Below, piece by piece: positions 8,933-16,968 of a DNA stretch of 40,054 nucleotides. Origin of the DNA: Bacteroidia bacterium (lineage in GTDB: Bacteria > Bacteroidota > Bacteroidia > Flavobacteriales > Flavobacteriaceae). The DNA lies in NCBI GenBank assembly GCA_030429955.1, contig JAUIGO010000025.1, forward strand, positions 1 through 40,054, given 5' to 3'. Every line of letters starts with the position of its first letter. Positions within the stretch are counted from its first letter, which is position 1. Under the pieces are notes generated by a model, which had not been told where the DNA came from, did not search any database, and worked only from the letters and a program-made list of their open reading frames with translations. Made by a program: the position numbers and the translations under genes.

Positions 8933-9322
8933 TTATTCGTCTTTTAACTTTAAAAAATCCAGCAACATTATTAGCCAAGAAAGTATAAGCAATAAACCAC
9001 CTATTGGAGTTATAAACCCAATCGTTTTAAAATCAAACGCTGTAAGTTCGTTGGTTGCAAGACCATAAATAGAACCTGAAAAGAACACAACTCCTATAAC
9101 CGTTAAAAAAAATATTCGTTTTTTTGATTTGTGCTGAATTTTGATAGCAGTCCCAACAAACAGCAACAACAAAGCATGGTACATTTGGTAACGAACACCT
9201 ACTTGAAACGTTTCAATAGCATCGTTGTTTACTAAATTTTCTAAGCCATGTGACGCAAAGGCTCCTAAAATAATGGATATTAAACCTAAAATACTTCCAG
9301 CAATCAGCAATTTCTTGTTCAT
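8933..9322 (-). CDS. DUF423 family membrane protein
   Basis: The 129-residue protein has four hydrophobic segments. LGAFASHGLE near residue 20 and GVRYQMYHALLLL near residue 42 are the signature of the DUF423 (YwdK/YgdD-type) small membrane proteins. GSIYGLATN and FITPIGGLLLILSW complete the pattern. Function is unknown across the family. It is transcribed toward pckA, 68 bp away, and divergently from the saccharopine dehydrogenase gene. Confidence 0.88.
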   Translation of the reverse strand: MNKKLLIAGSILGLISIILGAFASHGLENLVNNDAIETFQVGVRYQMYHALLLLFVGTAIKIQHKSKKRIFFLTVIGVVFFSGSIYGLATNELTAFDFKTIGFITPIGGLLLILSWLIMLLDFLKLKDE

Positions 9323-9352
9323 ATTAAAATCTTATTTATGTTTTTATAACCC

Positions 9353-9394
9353 TTACAATTTATTACATTCGTAGTGTAAAAATCCAAAATTACA
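9353..9394. promoter_or_regulatory. Candidate operator: repeated TTACA half-sites
   Basis: TTACA occurs at 9353, 9363 and 9390, and its complement TGTAA at 9375. The 9363/9375 pair forms an inverted repeat with a 7-bp spacer. The first two copies are 10 bp apart, one helical turn. The cluster sits directly upstream of the saccharopine dehydrogenase-Lrp operon, where an autoregulatory Lrp/AsnC site would be expected. Confidence 0.3.
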
Positions 9395-9408
9395 CAACTA
9401 AACTGACT

Positions 9409-10773
9409 ATGAGAAACATATTAATAATTGGAGCAGGAAAATCTGCATCTTATTTAATAAAATACTTTTTAGACAAAGCTAAAGCTGAAGATTTACATAT
9501 CACAATTGGAGATATTAATATAAAAAATGCTAGGAAACTTATTGGAAACCATGATCATGCCAATGTTATTCCATTAGATGTTTTTGATAAAGAATCCAGA
9601 AGCAATGCTATTAAAGTTGCAGACATAGTTGTATCAATGCTCCCTGCAAGATTGCACATTGAAGTTGCAAAAGACTGTGTCACTCATAGCACACACATGG
9701 TTACAGCATCTTATGTTAGTCCGGAAATGCAGGCGTTAGATTCTTCGGCTAAGAACAAAAACTTAGTCTTTATGAACGAAATTGGTGTAGATCCTGGAAT
9801 AGACCACATGAGTGCCATGCAAGTTATTGATGATATTAGAGATAAAGGAGGTGAAATTATACTATTTGAATCTTTCACTGGTGGCTTAGTAGCTCCTGAA
9901 AGCGATAATAACCTATGGAATTACAAATTCACTTGGAATCCAAGAAACGTGGTTGTTGCTGGACAAGGTGGTGCTGCCAAATTTTTACAAGAAGGCACTT
10001 ATAAATATATTCCGTATCATCGTCTGTTTAGACGTACAGAGTTTTTAGATGTTGAAGGTTATGGTCGCTTTGAAGCTTATGCCAATCGTGACTCGTTAAA
10101 ATATCAAAGTGCTTACGGACTTAACAGTGCCAAAACATTGTATCGTGGTACTATGAGACGTGTTGGGTTTAGTAGAGCCTGGCAAATGTTTGTATTGCTT
10201 GGAATGACTGATGACAGCTATACTATTGATGATAGTGAAAATATGAGTTATCGTGATTTTATAAATGCTTTTCTACCTTATAGTCCAACCGATTCTGTTG
10301 AACTTAAGTTTAGACATCAATTAAAAATAGATCAAGATGATATTGTATGGGACAAGTTAGAAGAATTGGATGTTTTTAATCCCAAAAAAATGGTTGGACT
10401 TGTTAAAGCCACTCCAGCAGAAATTTTACAAAAAATACTTATGGATAGCTGGACTTTAGACGAAAATGATAAAGACATGATTGTGATGTATCACAAATTC
10501 GGTTATGCACTAAATGGCGAAAAACATCAAATAGACTCTACTATGGTAGCGATTGGTGAAGATCAGACCTATACTGCCATGTCAAAAACGGTTGGCTTAC
10601 CAGTTGCCATAGCCACCTTGGCTATTTTAAACGGAAAAATAAAAACTCCTGGAGTGCAAATACCAATTGCAAAAGAAGTTTATGAACCTATTTTAAAAGA
10701 GCTGAAAGAATTTGGAATAGAATTTCAGGAAAAAGAAGTGCCTTATTTAGGTTATAATCCACTAAACGTCTAA
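9409..10773 (+). CDS. Saccharopine dehydrogenase family protein (Lys9-like)
   Basis: The 454-residue protein has an N-terminal Rossmann motif (NILIIGAGKSASYLIKYF) and VVSMLPARLHIEVAKDC, MNEIGVDPGIDHMSAM and FESFTGGLVAPESDNN. These are diagnostic of glutamate-forming saccharopine reductases of the Lys9 type. In flavobacteria such enzymes are associated with lysine metabolism through saccharopine, more often degradation, though the direction is not visible here. The next gene, 21 bp downstream, is an Lrp/AsnC regulator, which fits amino-acid-responsive control. No lysine-ketoglutarate reductase gene is present in the window. Other members of this superfamily act on carboxyspermidine, so substrate certainty is moderate. 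Confidence 0.85.
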   Translation: MRNILIIGAGKSASYLIKYFLDKAKAEDLHITIGDINIKNARKLIGNHDHANVIPLDVFDKESRSNAIKVADIVVSMLPARLHIEVAKDCVTHSTHMVTASYVSPEMQALDSSAKNKNLVFMNEIGVDPGIDHMSAMQVIDDIRDKGGEIILFESFTGGLVAPESDNNLWNYKFTWNPRNVVVAGQGGAAKFLQEGTYKYIPYHRLFRRTEFLDVEGYGRFEAYANRDSLKYQSAYGLNSAKTLYRGTMRRVGFSRAWQMFVLLGMTDDSYTIDDSENMSYRDFINAFLPYSPTDSVELKFRHQLKIDQDDIVWDKLEELDVFNPKKMVGLVKATPAEILQKILMDSWTLDENDKDMIVMYHKFGYALNGEKHQIDSTMVAIGEDQTYTAMSKTVGLPVAIATLAILNGKIKTPGVQIPIAKEVYEPILKELKEFGIEFQEKEVPYLGYNPLNV

Positions 10774-10794
10774 TATTTTTTAGTAGAAAATAAA

Positions 10795-11265
10795 ATGAAG
10801 GTAATCAACCAGAATGTTCAGATAGATGGTATTGATAAAAAAATACTTCGTGCCTTAATGGAAGATGCCAGAACTCCTGTTTTAGAAATTGCACGCCAAG
10901 TCGGAATTTCTGGTGCAGCCATTCATCAACGTTTACGAAAGTTAGAAAAATCTGGTTTATTAGCAGGTTCAAAATTTGTAATCAACCCTAAAGTTTTAGG
11001 CTATACAACCATGGCATTTGTTGGTATCTTTTTAGATAAAGCCATGAACAACCCTGACGCCGTAAGGCAACTTAAAAAAATTCCTGAGGTTTTAGAATGC
11101 CACTACACAACTGGAAATTGGAGTATTTTGGTTAAAATTTTATGCAAGGACAACGAACATTTAATGCAAGTTCTAAATAAAGATATTCAAACTATTTCAG
11201 GTGTTTCCAGAACCGAAACCTTTATTTCTTTAGATCAACAAATTGATAGGCAGATTAAGATTTGA
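10795..11265 (+). CDS. Lrp/AsnC family transcriptional regulator
   Basis: The 156-residue protein has an N-terminal winged HTH (DKKILRALMEDARTPVLEIA, then VGISGAAIHQRLRKLEKSGL) and a C-terminal RAM ligand-binding domain (ECHYTTGNWSILVKILC, then TETFISLDQQID). This family forms octamers that sense amino acids. It is 21 bp downstream of the saccharopine dehydrogenase gene and likely controls it. The TTACA cluster upstream of that gene is a candidate site. Confidence 0.93.
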   Translation: MKVINQNVQIDGIDKKILRALMEDARTPVLEIARQVGISGAAIHQRLRKLEKSGLLAGSKFVINPKVLGYTTMAFVGIFLDKAMNNPDAVRQLKKIPEVLECHYTTGNWSILVKILCKDNEHLMQVLNKDIQTISGVSRTETFISLDQQIDRQIKI

Positions 11266-11340
11266 AAAATACTTTTTTTTATTTGATGACATAATTTTTT
11301 TATTTCGATGGATGATAAACAACCTTATAAATCCATAAAA

Positions 11341-11853
11341 ATGAAAAATCTTAAAATTTTGTCTTTCTTGTTTATCTCAATTGTCATGATGTCTTGCAGT
11401 AAAGATGATAACAAAGATAATCCTGCTGATAATGCCGAATTTAATGCAATTATTGATGGTGGTACTTTCTCTAATTATTCATCAACTTTAGGGTTTTATC
11501 ATGCCGAAATTGGTATTTCTGGAAATTCACTTCGTATCGATGTAACTGACGCTAATAACAACACTATCAATTTATTTATTAACAGTACTGGAGGATTAGA
11601 TGGTCCTGTTATAAAAGAGGTTGGTAATATGGATACAGATGGTTTTATTACATCTGCAAATATTAGAGATCAAGCATCAATGCTAACTTATTCTGCAATA
11701 AGTGGCACTATAACAATTGGAACGAATAAAGAAAACCCATCAGATTCCGACTATCGTTTAATTACAGGTGAATTTAACATCACAGCGAACAATAGTACTA
11801 CTGGAGAAATCACTATGATTGGTTCGTTCAAGAATCTAGAATATGCTAATTAA
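11341..11853 (+). CDS. Lipoprotein of unknown function
   Basis: I take the ATG at 11341 because it opens directly into a lipoprotein signal peptide (MKNLKILSFLFISIVMMSC, Cys 19). The frame continues 11 codons further upstream without sense. The 170-residue product has an Asp/Asn-rich linker (KDDNKDNPADN) after the lipid-modified cysteine. A beta-rich domain follows (FNAIIDGGTFSNYSS, TNKENPSDSDYRL, FNITANNSTTGEITMIGSF), resembling the small DUF6252-like envelope lipoproteins of flavobacteria. It lies 75 bp after the Lrp gene and may or may not belong to that operon. The function is unknown. Confidence 0.8.
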   Translation: MKNLKILSFLFISIVMMSCSKDDNKDNPADNAEFNAIIDGGTFSNYSSTLGFYHAEIGISGNSLRIDVTDANNNTINLFINSTGGLDGPVIKEVGNMDTDGFITSANIRDQASMLTYSAISGTITIGTNKENPSDSDYRLITGEFNITANNSTTGEITMIGSFKNLEYAN

Positions 11854-11860
11854 AAAATTA

Positions 11861-11898
11861 AAACCGAATGATATGCTATTAAACACGTCATTCGGTTT
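11861..11898. terminator. Terminator-like hairpin between converging genes
   Basis: A perfect 11-bp inverted repeat (11861-11871 with 11888-11898, 16-nt loop) is followed on the minus strand by a T-rich run. It can end the YugP-type gene transcript and probably the lipoprotein transcript as well. Confidence 0.7.
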
Positions 11899-11921
11899 CT
11901 ATTATTTTAAGTTCTTTCTAT

Positions 11922-12617
11922 TTAATCTCTCCCACCAAACACTTGAAGCGCCCAATATAATAATGATGCTAACGCACCAATAGCAGCCACTAAATAAGTT
12001 CTAGCAGCCCATTTAAGTGCATCTTCAGAACCTTTGTATTCTTCTTGAGAAACCATGTTTTTTGCTTTTAACCAAGCTAATGCTCTATTACTAGCATCAT
12101 ACTCGACTGGTAATGTAATAAAGCTAAATAAGGTTGCAAAACCCATAAAAGCTAAACCAGCAACTGCAACCCAATAACCAAATCCAACTCCTGCTGCAGC
12201 TCCGAGAATTAACCCTCCAAAAACTAGCCATTGAGACATTCCAGAAGTTACACTTACAACAGGAACTAGTTGTGAACGCATTTGTAACCAGCTATAAGCT
12301 GTTGCATGTTGCACAGCATGTCCACATTCGTGAGCTGCAACAGCTGCTGCTGCTGCATTTCGCTGATTGTAAACCGCTTCACTTAAGTTAACTGTTTTGT
12401 TTTTTGGGTTATAGTGGTCTGTTAATTGTCCAGGAGTTGAAATCACCTCAACATCATAAATACCATTATCAGCCAACATTTTTTCGGCAATTTCTTTACC
12501 ACTCATACCATTGCGTAACTGTACTTTAGAGTACTTTGCGAATTTTTGTTTTAATTGATTACTTACTAACCAACTTACCAGAGCAATCGCTCCAATTAAT
12601 ATATAATATCCAATCAT
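11922..12617 (-). CDS. Zinc metallopeptidase, YugP type
   Basis: The 231-residue membrane-bound peptidase has an N-terminal transmembrane anchor (MIGYYILIGAIALVSWLVS) and the motif NAAAAAVAAHECGHAVQHA containing the HExxH-like zinc site (HECGH). There are further membrane segments at LVFGGLILGAAAGVGFGYW and the C-terminus. LPVEYDASNRALAWL carries the likely third ligand (Glu), as in the YugP/DUF2333-like neutral zinc metallopeptidases. Substrates are unknown. It lies downstream of leuS on the same strand but is separated by a 216-bp repeat-bearing gap, so it is probably transcribed separately. Confidence 0.9.
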   Translation of the reverse strand: MIGYYILIGAIALVSWLVSNQLKQKFAKYSKVQLRNGMSGKEIAEKMLADNGIYDVEVISTPGQLTDHYNPKNKTVNLSEAVYNQRNAAAAAVAAHECGHAVQHATAYSWLQMRSQLVPVVSVTSGMSQWLVFGGLILGAAAGVGFGYWVAVAGLAFMGFATLFSFITLPVEYDASNRALAWLKAKNMVSQEEYKGSEDALKWAARTYLVAAIGALASLLYWALQVFGGRD

Positions 12618-12710
12618 TTGTTTTTAATTTTAATAATGTAAATGTAATATTTATCAATCAAATAATGAGCCAAATATTCGTTAAGAAATTTTGTCAGTCT
12701 ATACTTAGTT

Positions 12711-12822
12711 TTCCTTCCCTTTTCAAGGGAAGGTGTCACATAGTGACGGAAGTGTTATCAACCACCTCGTCTTCATTTCGTTTCACAGAAATGAAGCCAC
12801 TCCTCCTTAAAAAGGAGGAGAG
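12711..12822. repeat. Composite palindromic element (four hairpins), REP/BIME-like
   Basis: Four perfect inverted repeats lie end to end: 12713-12721/12725-12733 (CCTTCCCTT arm), 12735-12739/12743-12747 (GTCAC arm), 12771-12779/12788-12796 (CTTCATTTC arm) and 12800-12808/12812-12820 (CTCCTCCTT arm). The element fills the gap between leuS and the peptidase gene. Its purine/pyrimidine-biased outer hairpins and GTCAC/CTTCATTTC inner hairpins resemble interspersed palindromic repeats of flavobacterial genomes. The last hairpin could slow RNA polymerase leaving leuS, but no proper T run follows it on that strand. Confidence 0.75.
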
Positions 12823-12833
12823 TTTTTTATTCA

Positions 12834-15800
12834 TTACCCAACAATGTTTACAATTTTACCTGGAACAATAATGACTTTTTTAGGCTCACGACCTTGCAAC
12901 TGCTCTTTGGTTTTTTCATGAGCCATAACGGCTGCTTCAATGTCATCTTTACTTAAATCTAAAGGCAATTCCATAGTGAAACGCATTTTACCATTAAATG
13001 AAATTGGGTAATTTTTTGTACTTTCTACCAAATGGCTTTCATCAAATTTTGGAAAATCAGCTGTTGCGATAGACTCACTATGACCTAACTGATTCCATAA
13101 TTCTTCAGCGATATGTGGTGCATAAGGAGAAATTAAAACCAATAAAGGCTCTAAAATGTCTCTGCTTGTACACTTTTGCGCTGTGAGCTCATTCACTGCA
13201 ATCATAAAGGTAGACACTGAGGTATTAAACGAGAAATTCTCAATATCTTCTTCTACTTTTTTAATGGTTTTATGAAGTGTTTTTAAGCTGTCTTTGGTTG
13301 GTACAGCATCAGTGACTTTAAACCCATTGTCGTCAAAATACAACTTCCATAATTTTTTAAGGAAACTATGTACACCTGTGATTCCTGCAGTATTCCAAGG
13401 CTTGTATTGTTCTAATGGTCCAAGAAACATTTCGTACAAGCGCAAGCTGTCTGCTCCATACTCATGACAAATATTGTCTGGATTAACCACATTATATTTG
13501 GACTTAGACATTTTTTCGACACTTCTCAACACAATAAACTTGTTTTTTTCTTTTGAAAAGAAAAAAGCATTGTCAAACATTGGTCGCCATTCTTTAAAAG
13601 CTTCAATATCTAGTTCATTTGAAGTGCCTTTTAACAATGAAACATCAACATGCATTGAATTAACAAACCCATTTTTTTGAGATTTAATAATAATATCTAA
13701 TTGATTTGTTTCTCTTGATGAACGTATATTTTCTTCAATTTCTGAAATTATTTCTCTTAAAGGTTCTTCAAAAGCTTCATCATTATTAATAAAATCCGTT
13801 TCTAATACTATAATTTTTTCTATTGAAACATCTTCATTAGTAACAACAGTATTTTCATTGCTCTTATAATTTATTCTTATTTCAAATTCCAACTTAAACC
13901 AGTTGATAAATGCGCTTTCTCCTAAAATCATTCCTTGGTTTATCAGCTTTTTAGCAAACTCATCATGAGGCACTAAACCAAGATCAAACATAAATTTTTG
14001 CCAGAAACGTGCGTATAATAAATGTCCTGTGGCGTGTTCGCTTCCACCAATGTATAAATCGACTTGTTGCCAATAGTTAATGGCTTCTTGAGAAAAAATC
14101 TCATCCTCATTATGAGGATCCATATATCGATTAAAATACTGTGAGCTTCCTGCCCAACCAGGCATGGTGTTTAATTCAAGAGGATAAACTCCATTACGAG
14201 ATGCTTCGACAGGCTCAGCATGACAAAGTTTGTTTGATACTACTTTATTATTTTTTGTGTCCCAAGCCCAAACCGTTGCGTTTCCTAAAGGTGGTTCGCC
14301 AGTTTCGGTTGGTAAATATTTTTCTACTTCTGGCAAGGTGATTGGTAGGTGCTCAGCATCAATCATTTGTGGCATACCATTGACGTAATACACTGGAAAT
14401 GGTTCGCCCCAATAACGCTGACGAGAAAACACCGCATCACGTAATCTGTAATTGGTTTTTCCTTTGCCTTGACCTAATTTTTCAAGCTCATAAATAGCTC
14501 TTTTTACTGCTTGTTTATAGTTAAGTCCATTGAGAAATCCACTATTTGCAATAATGGTATTGTCTTTATCTGCAAAGGCTTCTTCAGAAATATCGACGCC
14601 TTCAAAAATATTCGGAATTGGAATATTAAAGTGTTTTGCAAAATCATAATCACGTTGGTCACCACAAGGCACAGACATGACTGCTCCTGTTCCGTAACCA
14701 GCTAACACGTAATCTCCAATCCAGATTGGAATTGGTTTTTTGCTAAAAGGATGTTCAGCATAAGCTCCTGTAAACGCCCCAGAAATGGTTTTTACATCTG
14801 CCATTCTATCGCGTTCACTGCGTTTTGCAGTTGCTTCAATATAAGCCTCAACCTCAGCTTTTTGTTCTGGTGTTGTGATTTTTGAAACCAACTCATGTTC
14901 TGGAGCTAAGGTCATGAAGGAGACTCCAAAAATAGTATCAGGACGTGTAGTGAAAACTTCGATAGAGTTTTCACTGTTCAAGGTTTCAGGTTCAAGGTTA
15001 CCTAACGTTGAACTTAAAACTTTAAACTTTACAACTGCTCCTTCGGAGCGACCAATCCAGTTGCGCTGAATTTCTTTTAGAGGTTCTGGCCAATCAATGG
15101 TATCCAATCCTTGAAGTAAGCGTTCTGCATAAGCAGAAATCCGCATGCTCCATTGTGTCATTTTTTTGCGAACAACAGGATGTCCACCACGTTCAGACAC
15201 ACCATTGACAATTTCATCATTGGCTAAGACTGTTCCTAAAGCAGGACACCAATTCACTTCGGTTTCAGCTAAATATGTTAATCTGTATTTTAATAAAATT
15301 TCTTGTTGTTGTTCTGATGAAAAGTTGTTCCATTCATTCGCTGTAAATACTTCTACATCATCATCACATTCAGCATTGACATTTGCGTTTCCTTCAGCTT
15401 CAAAAATTTTAATCAGTTCTGAAATATTTTCAGCTTTATCAGCATCATTATTGTACCACGAATTAAACAGTTGAATGAAAATCCATTGCGTCCATTTGTA
15501 ATAACTAGGATCAGACGTTCTGACTTCACGAGACCAATCAAACGAAAAACCAATTTGGTCCAACTGACGACGATAGGTTTTAATGTTTTCTTCGGTTGTA
15601 ATTGCAGGATGTTGACCAGTTTGAATGGCATACTGTTCTGCAGGTAACCCAAAGCTATCATAACCTTGAGGATGCAACACGTTAAACCCTTTATGACGTT
15701 TGTAACGTGCATAAATATCACTAGCAATATAACCTAATGGATGTCCAACATGCAATCCTGCACCAGATGGATAAGGAAACATGTCTAACACATAATATTT

Positions 15801-15893
15801 TGGCTTTTCTGAGTTATTTTCAGCTTTAAACGTTTGGTTGTCTGCCCAATATTTTTGCCATTTGGCTTCTATCTCGTTGAAATGGTATTTCAT
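12834..15893 (-). CDS. leuS: Leucyl-tRNA synthetase (unusually long, with repeat-derived insertions)
   Basis: Class Ia synthetase charging tRNA-Leu. Motifs are the HIGH-type HVGHPLG (about residue 48), the CP1 editing region with TTRPDTIFG and GTGAVMSVP, and VEKMSKSKYN near residue 770. At 1019 residues it exceeds what I expect for the flavobacterial enzyme. The excess lies in three places: a stretch after VVKFK (LSSTLGNLEPETLNSE, about residues 290-306), CHAEPVEAS at 557-565, which is the read-through of a REP-like hairpin, and a charged region of about 50 residues between GMILGESAF and MHVDVSLL. The motif usually written SSWYF before RYMDP reads SSQYF here. The frame is intact and the catalytic motifs are present, so the enzyme is presumably active. 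Confidence 0.95.
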   Translation of the reverse strand: MKYHFNEIEAKWQKYWADNQTFKAENNSEKPKYYVLDMFPYPSGAGLHVGHPLGYIASDIYARYKRHKGFNVLHPQGYDSFGLPAEQYAIQTGQHPAITTEENIKTYRRQLDQIGFSFDWSREVRTSDPSYYKWTQWIFIQLFNSWYNNDADKAENISELIKIFEAEGNANVNAECDDDVEVFTANEWNNFSSEQQQEILLKYRLTYLAETEVNWCPALGTVLANDEIVNGVSERGGHPVVRKKMTQWSMRISAYAERLLQGLDTIDWPEPLKEIQRNWIGRSEGAVVKFKVLSSTLGNLEPETLNSENSIEVFTTRPDTIFGVSFMTLAPEHELVSKITTPEQKAEVEAYIEATAKRSERDRMADVKTISGAFTGAYAEHPFSKKPIPIWIGDYVLAGYGTGAVMSVPCGDQRDYDFAKHFNIPIPNIFEGVDISEEAFADKDNTIIANSGFLNGLNYKQAVKRAIYELEKLGQGKGKTNYRLRDAVFSRQRYWGEPFPVYYVNGMPQMIDAEHLPITLPEVEKYLPTETGEPPLGNATVWAWDTKNNKVVSNKLCHAEPVEASRNGVYPLELNTMPGWAGSSQYFNRYMDPHNEDEIFSQEAINYWQQVDLYIGGSEHATGHLLYARFWQKFMFDLGLVPHDEFAKKLINQGMILGESAFINWFKLEFEIRINYKSNENTVVTNEDVSIEKIIVLETDFINNDEAFEEPLREIISEIEENIRSSRETNQLDIIIKSQKNGFVNSMHVDVSLLKGTSNELDIEAFKEWRPMFDNAFFFSKEKNKFIVLRSVEKMSKSKYNVVNPDNICHEYGADSLRLYEMFLGPLEQYKPWNTAGITGVHSFLKKLWKLYFDDNGFKVTDAVPTKDSLKTLHKTIKKVEEDIENFSFNTSVSTFMIAVNELTAQKCTSRDILEPLLVLISPYAPHIAEELWNQLGHSESIATADFPKFDESHLVESTKNYPISFNGKMRFTMELPLDLSKDDIEAAVMAHEKTKEQLQGREPKKVIIVPGKIVNIVG
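14201..14221 (-). repeat. REP-like hairpin inside leuS
   Basis: A 21-nt element on the minus strand has 5-bp arms ATGCT/AGCAT around a GAGC-CTG-TCGA core. It is translated in frame as part of CHAEPVEAS in LeuS. The same core with different arms occurs at 33669-33690. Confidence 0.8.
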
Positions 15894-15919
15894 CGTATTG
15901 CTTTCGGTAATTAAAAGCG

Positions 15920-15927
15920 CAAATTTA
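15920..15927 (-). promoter_or_regulatory. Candidate -7 box of leuS
   Basis: TAAATTTG on the minus strand fits TAnnTTTG, 27 bp before the leuS ATG. No convincing -33 TTG is seen. Confidence 0.45.
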
Positions 15928-16053
15928 CGGTTAATAAAGAAAACAGTAAAGTGTTTGCATCTAATAAATTAATGCAACCCAACTATTATACTTTTTTAAA
16001 CTTTTTTTAAAAGGCAATTTGTATTTTCACAGCAAATTAAACCAACTCATTCT

Positions 16054-16968
16054 TTGCTAACCAATACTCATAAAGCACATTTAGCATTACTTGGAGCTAA
16101 TATTATTTATGGCGCAAATCATATGATTGCCAAAGGCATTATGCCCGAAAAAATTGGTCCTTCAGCTTTTATTTTTGTTAGAGTAGTTGGCGCTGGTATT
16201 TTGTTTTGGATTATCAAGTCATTTATAAAAGACAAAATAGAGAGGAAAGATTTTCCAAGATTGATATTGTGTGGCCTCTTGGGTGTAGCCATTAATCAAT
16301 TGTTCTTTTTTCATGGTTTAAATTTAACCTCTCCAATTGATTCTTCAATTATTATTACTTCAATTCCTGTAATGGTTTTGATTTTTAGCGCTCTCATTCT
16401 CAAAGAAAAAATAACTGCTCAAAAATTACTAGGACTAACCGTTGGAGCTATTGGAGCTGTGTTATTAATTTGGTATGGTAAAACTGCAAGTGGAACCAGT
16501 TCTGCACTTGGTAATTTCTTTGTTTTTATCAATACATGTTCTTATGCTTTGTATTTGGTTGTTGTAAAACCAATGATGGCTAAATATAATTCCGTAACTG
16601 TTGTGAGTTGGGTTTTTCTGTTTGGGTTTTGCTTTATGTTTCCAATTGGAATAGGTGATTTTTTAGCAACTGATTTCTCCGCTTTTGATTTAAACACCTA
16701 TTTAGCTGTTGGGTTTGTCGTTTTATTTACCACATTTTTTGCCTATCTATTTAATATCTATGCGCTCAATTATGTTGCACCTTCCGTTAATGGAAGTTAT
16801 GTGTATTTGCAACCTGCTGTAAGTTTTATTATGGTGAGTGTTTATGCTTATGTCTTGATGCATGAGGAATATGCTCAAGACATTAATTTGGTTAAAATAT
16901 TGAGTTGTTTGTTGGTGATTTCTGGAGTGTATTTAATTAGCCGAAAGCCAAAATCAAAATTAGCTTAA
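16054..16968 (+). CDS. DMT-family transporter (EamA domains)
   Basis: The 304-residue protein with about ten membrane segments has two EamA repeats. The first includes HLALLGANIIYGANHMIAKG and SIIITSIPVMVLIFSALIL with KEKITAQKLLGLTVGAIGAVLL. The second includes YALYLVVVKPMMAKY and NGSYVYLQPAVSFIMVS. Drug/metabolite transporters of this type export amino acids or other small metabolites; the substrate is not readable. The start is a TTG at 16054, because no ATG lies upstream in frame and the conserved AHLALLGAN begins right after it. Its last 9 bp overlap the convergent ketopantoate reductase gene. Confidence 0.88.
   Translation: MLTNTHKAHLALLGANIIYGANHMIAKGIMPEKIGPSAFIFVRVVGAGILFWIIKSFIKDKIERKDFPRLILCGLLGVAINQLFFFHGLNLTSPIDSSIIITSIPVMVLIFSALILKEKITAQKLLGLTVGAIGAVLLIWYGKTASGTSSALGNFFVFINTCSYALYLVVVKPMMAKYNSVTVVSWVFLFGFCFMFPIGIGDFLATDFSAFDLNTYLAVGFVVLFTTFFAYLFNIYALNYVAPSVNGSYVYLQPAVSFIMVSVYAYVLMHEEYAQDINLVKILSCLLVISGVYLISRKPKSKLA

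Noticed and set aside
12800-12820. Last hairpin of the repeat array as the leuS terminator
   Set aside because: No T run follows it on the leuS strand; it is better explained as part of the composite repeat.
13474-15474. Plus-strand open frames inside leuS
   Set aside because: They are antisense shadows of a well-supported gene and show no family signature.
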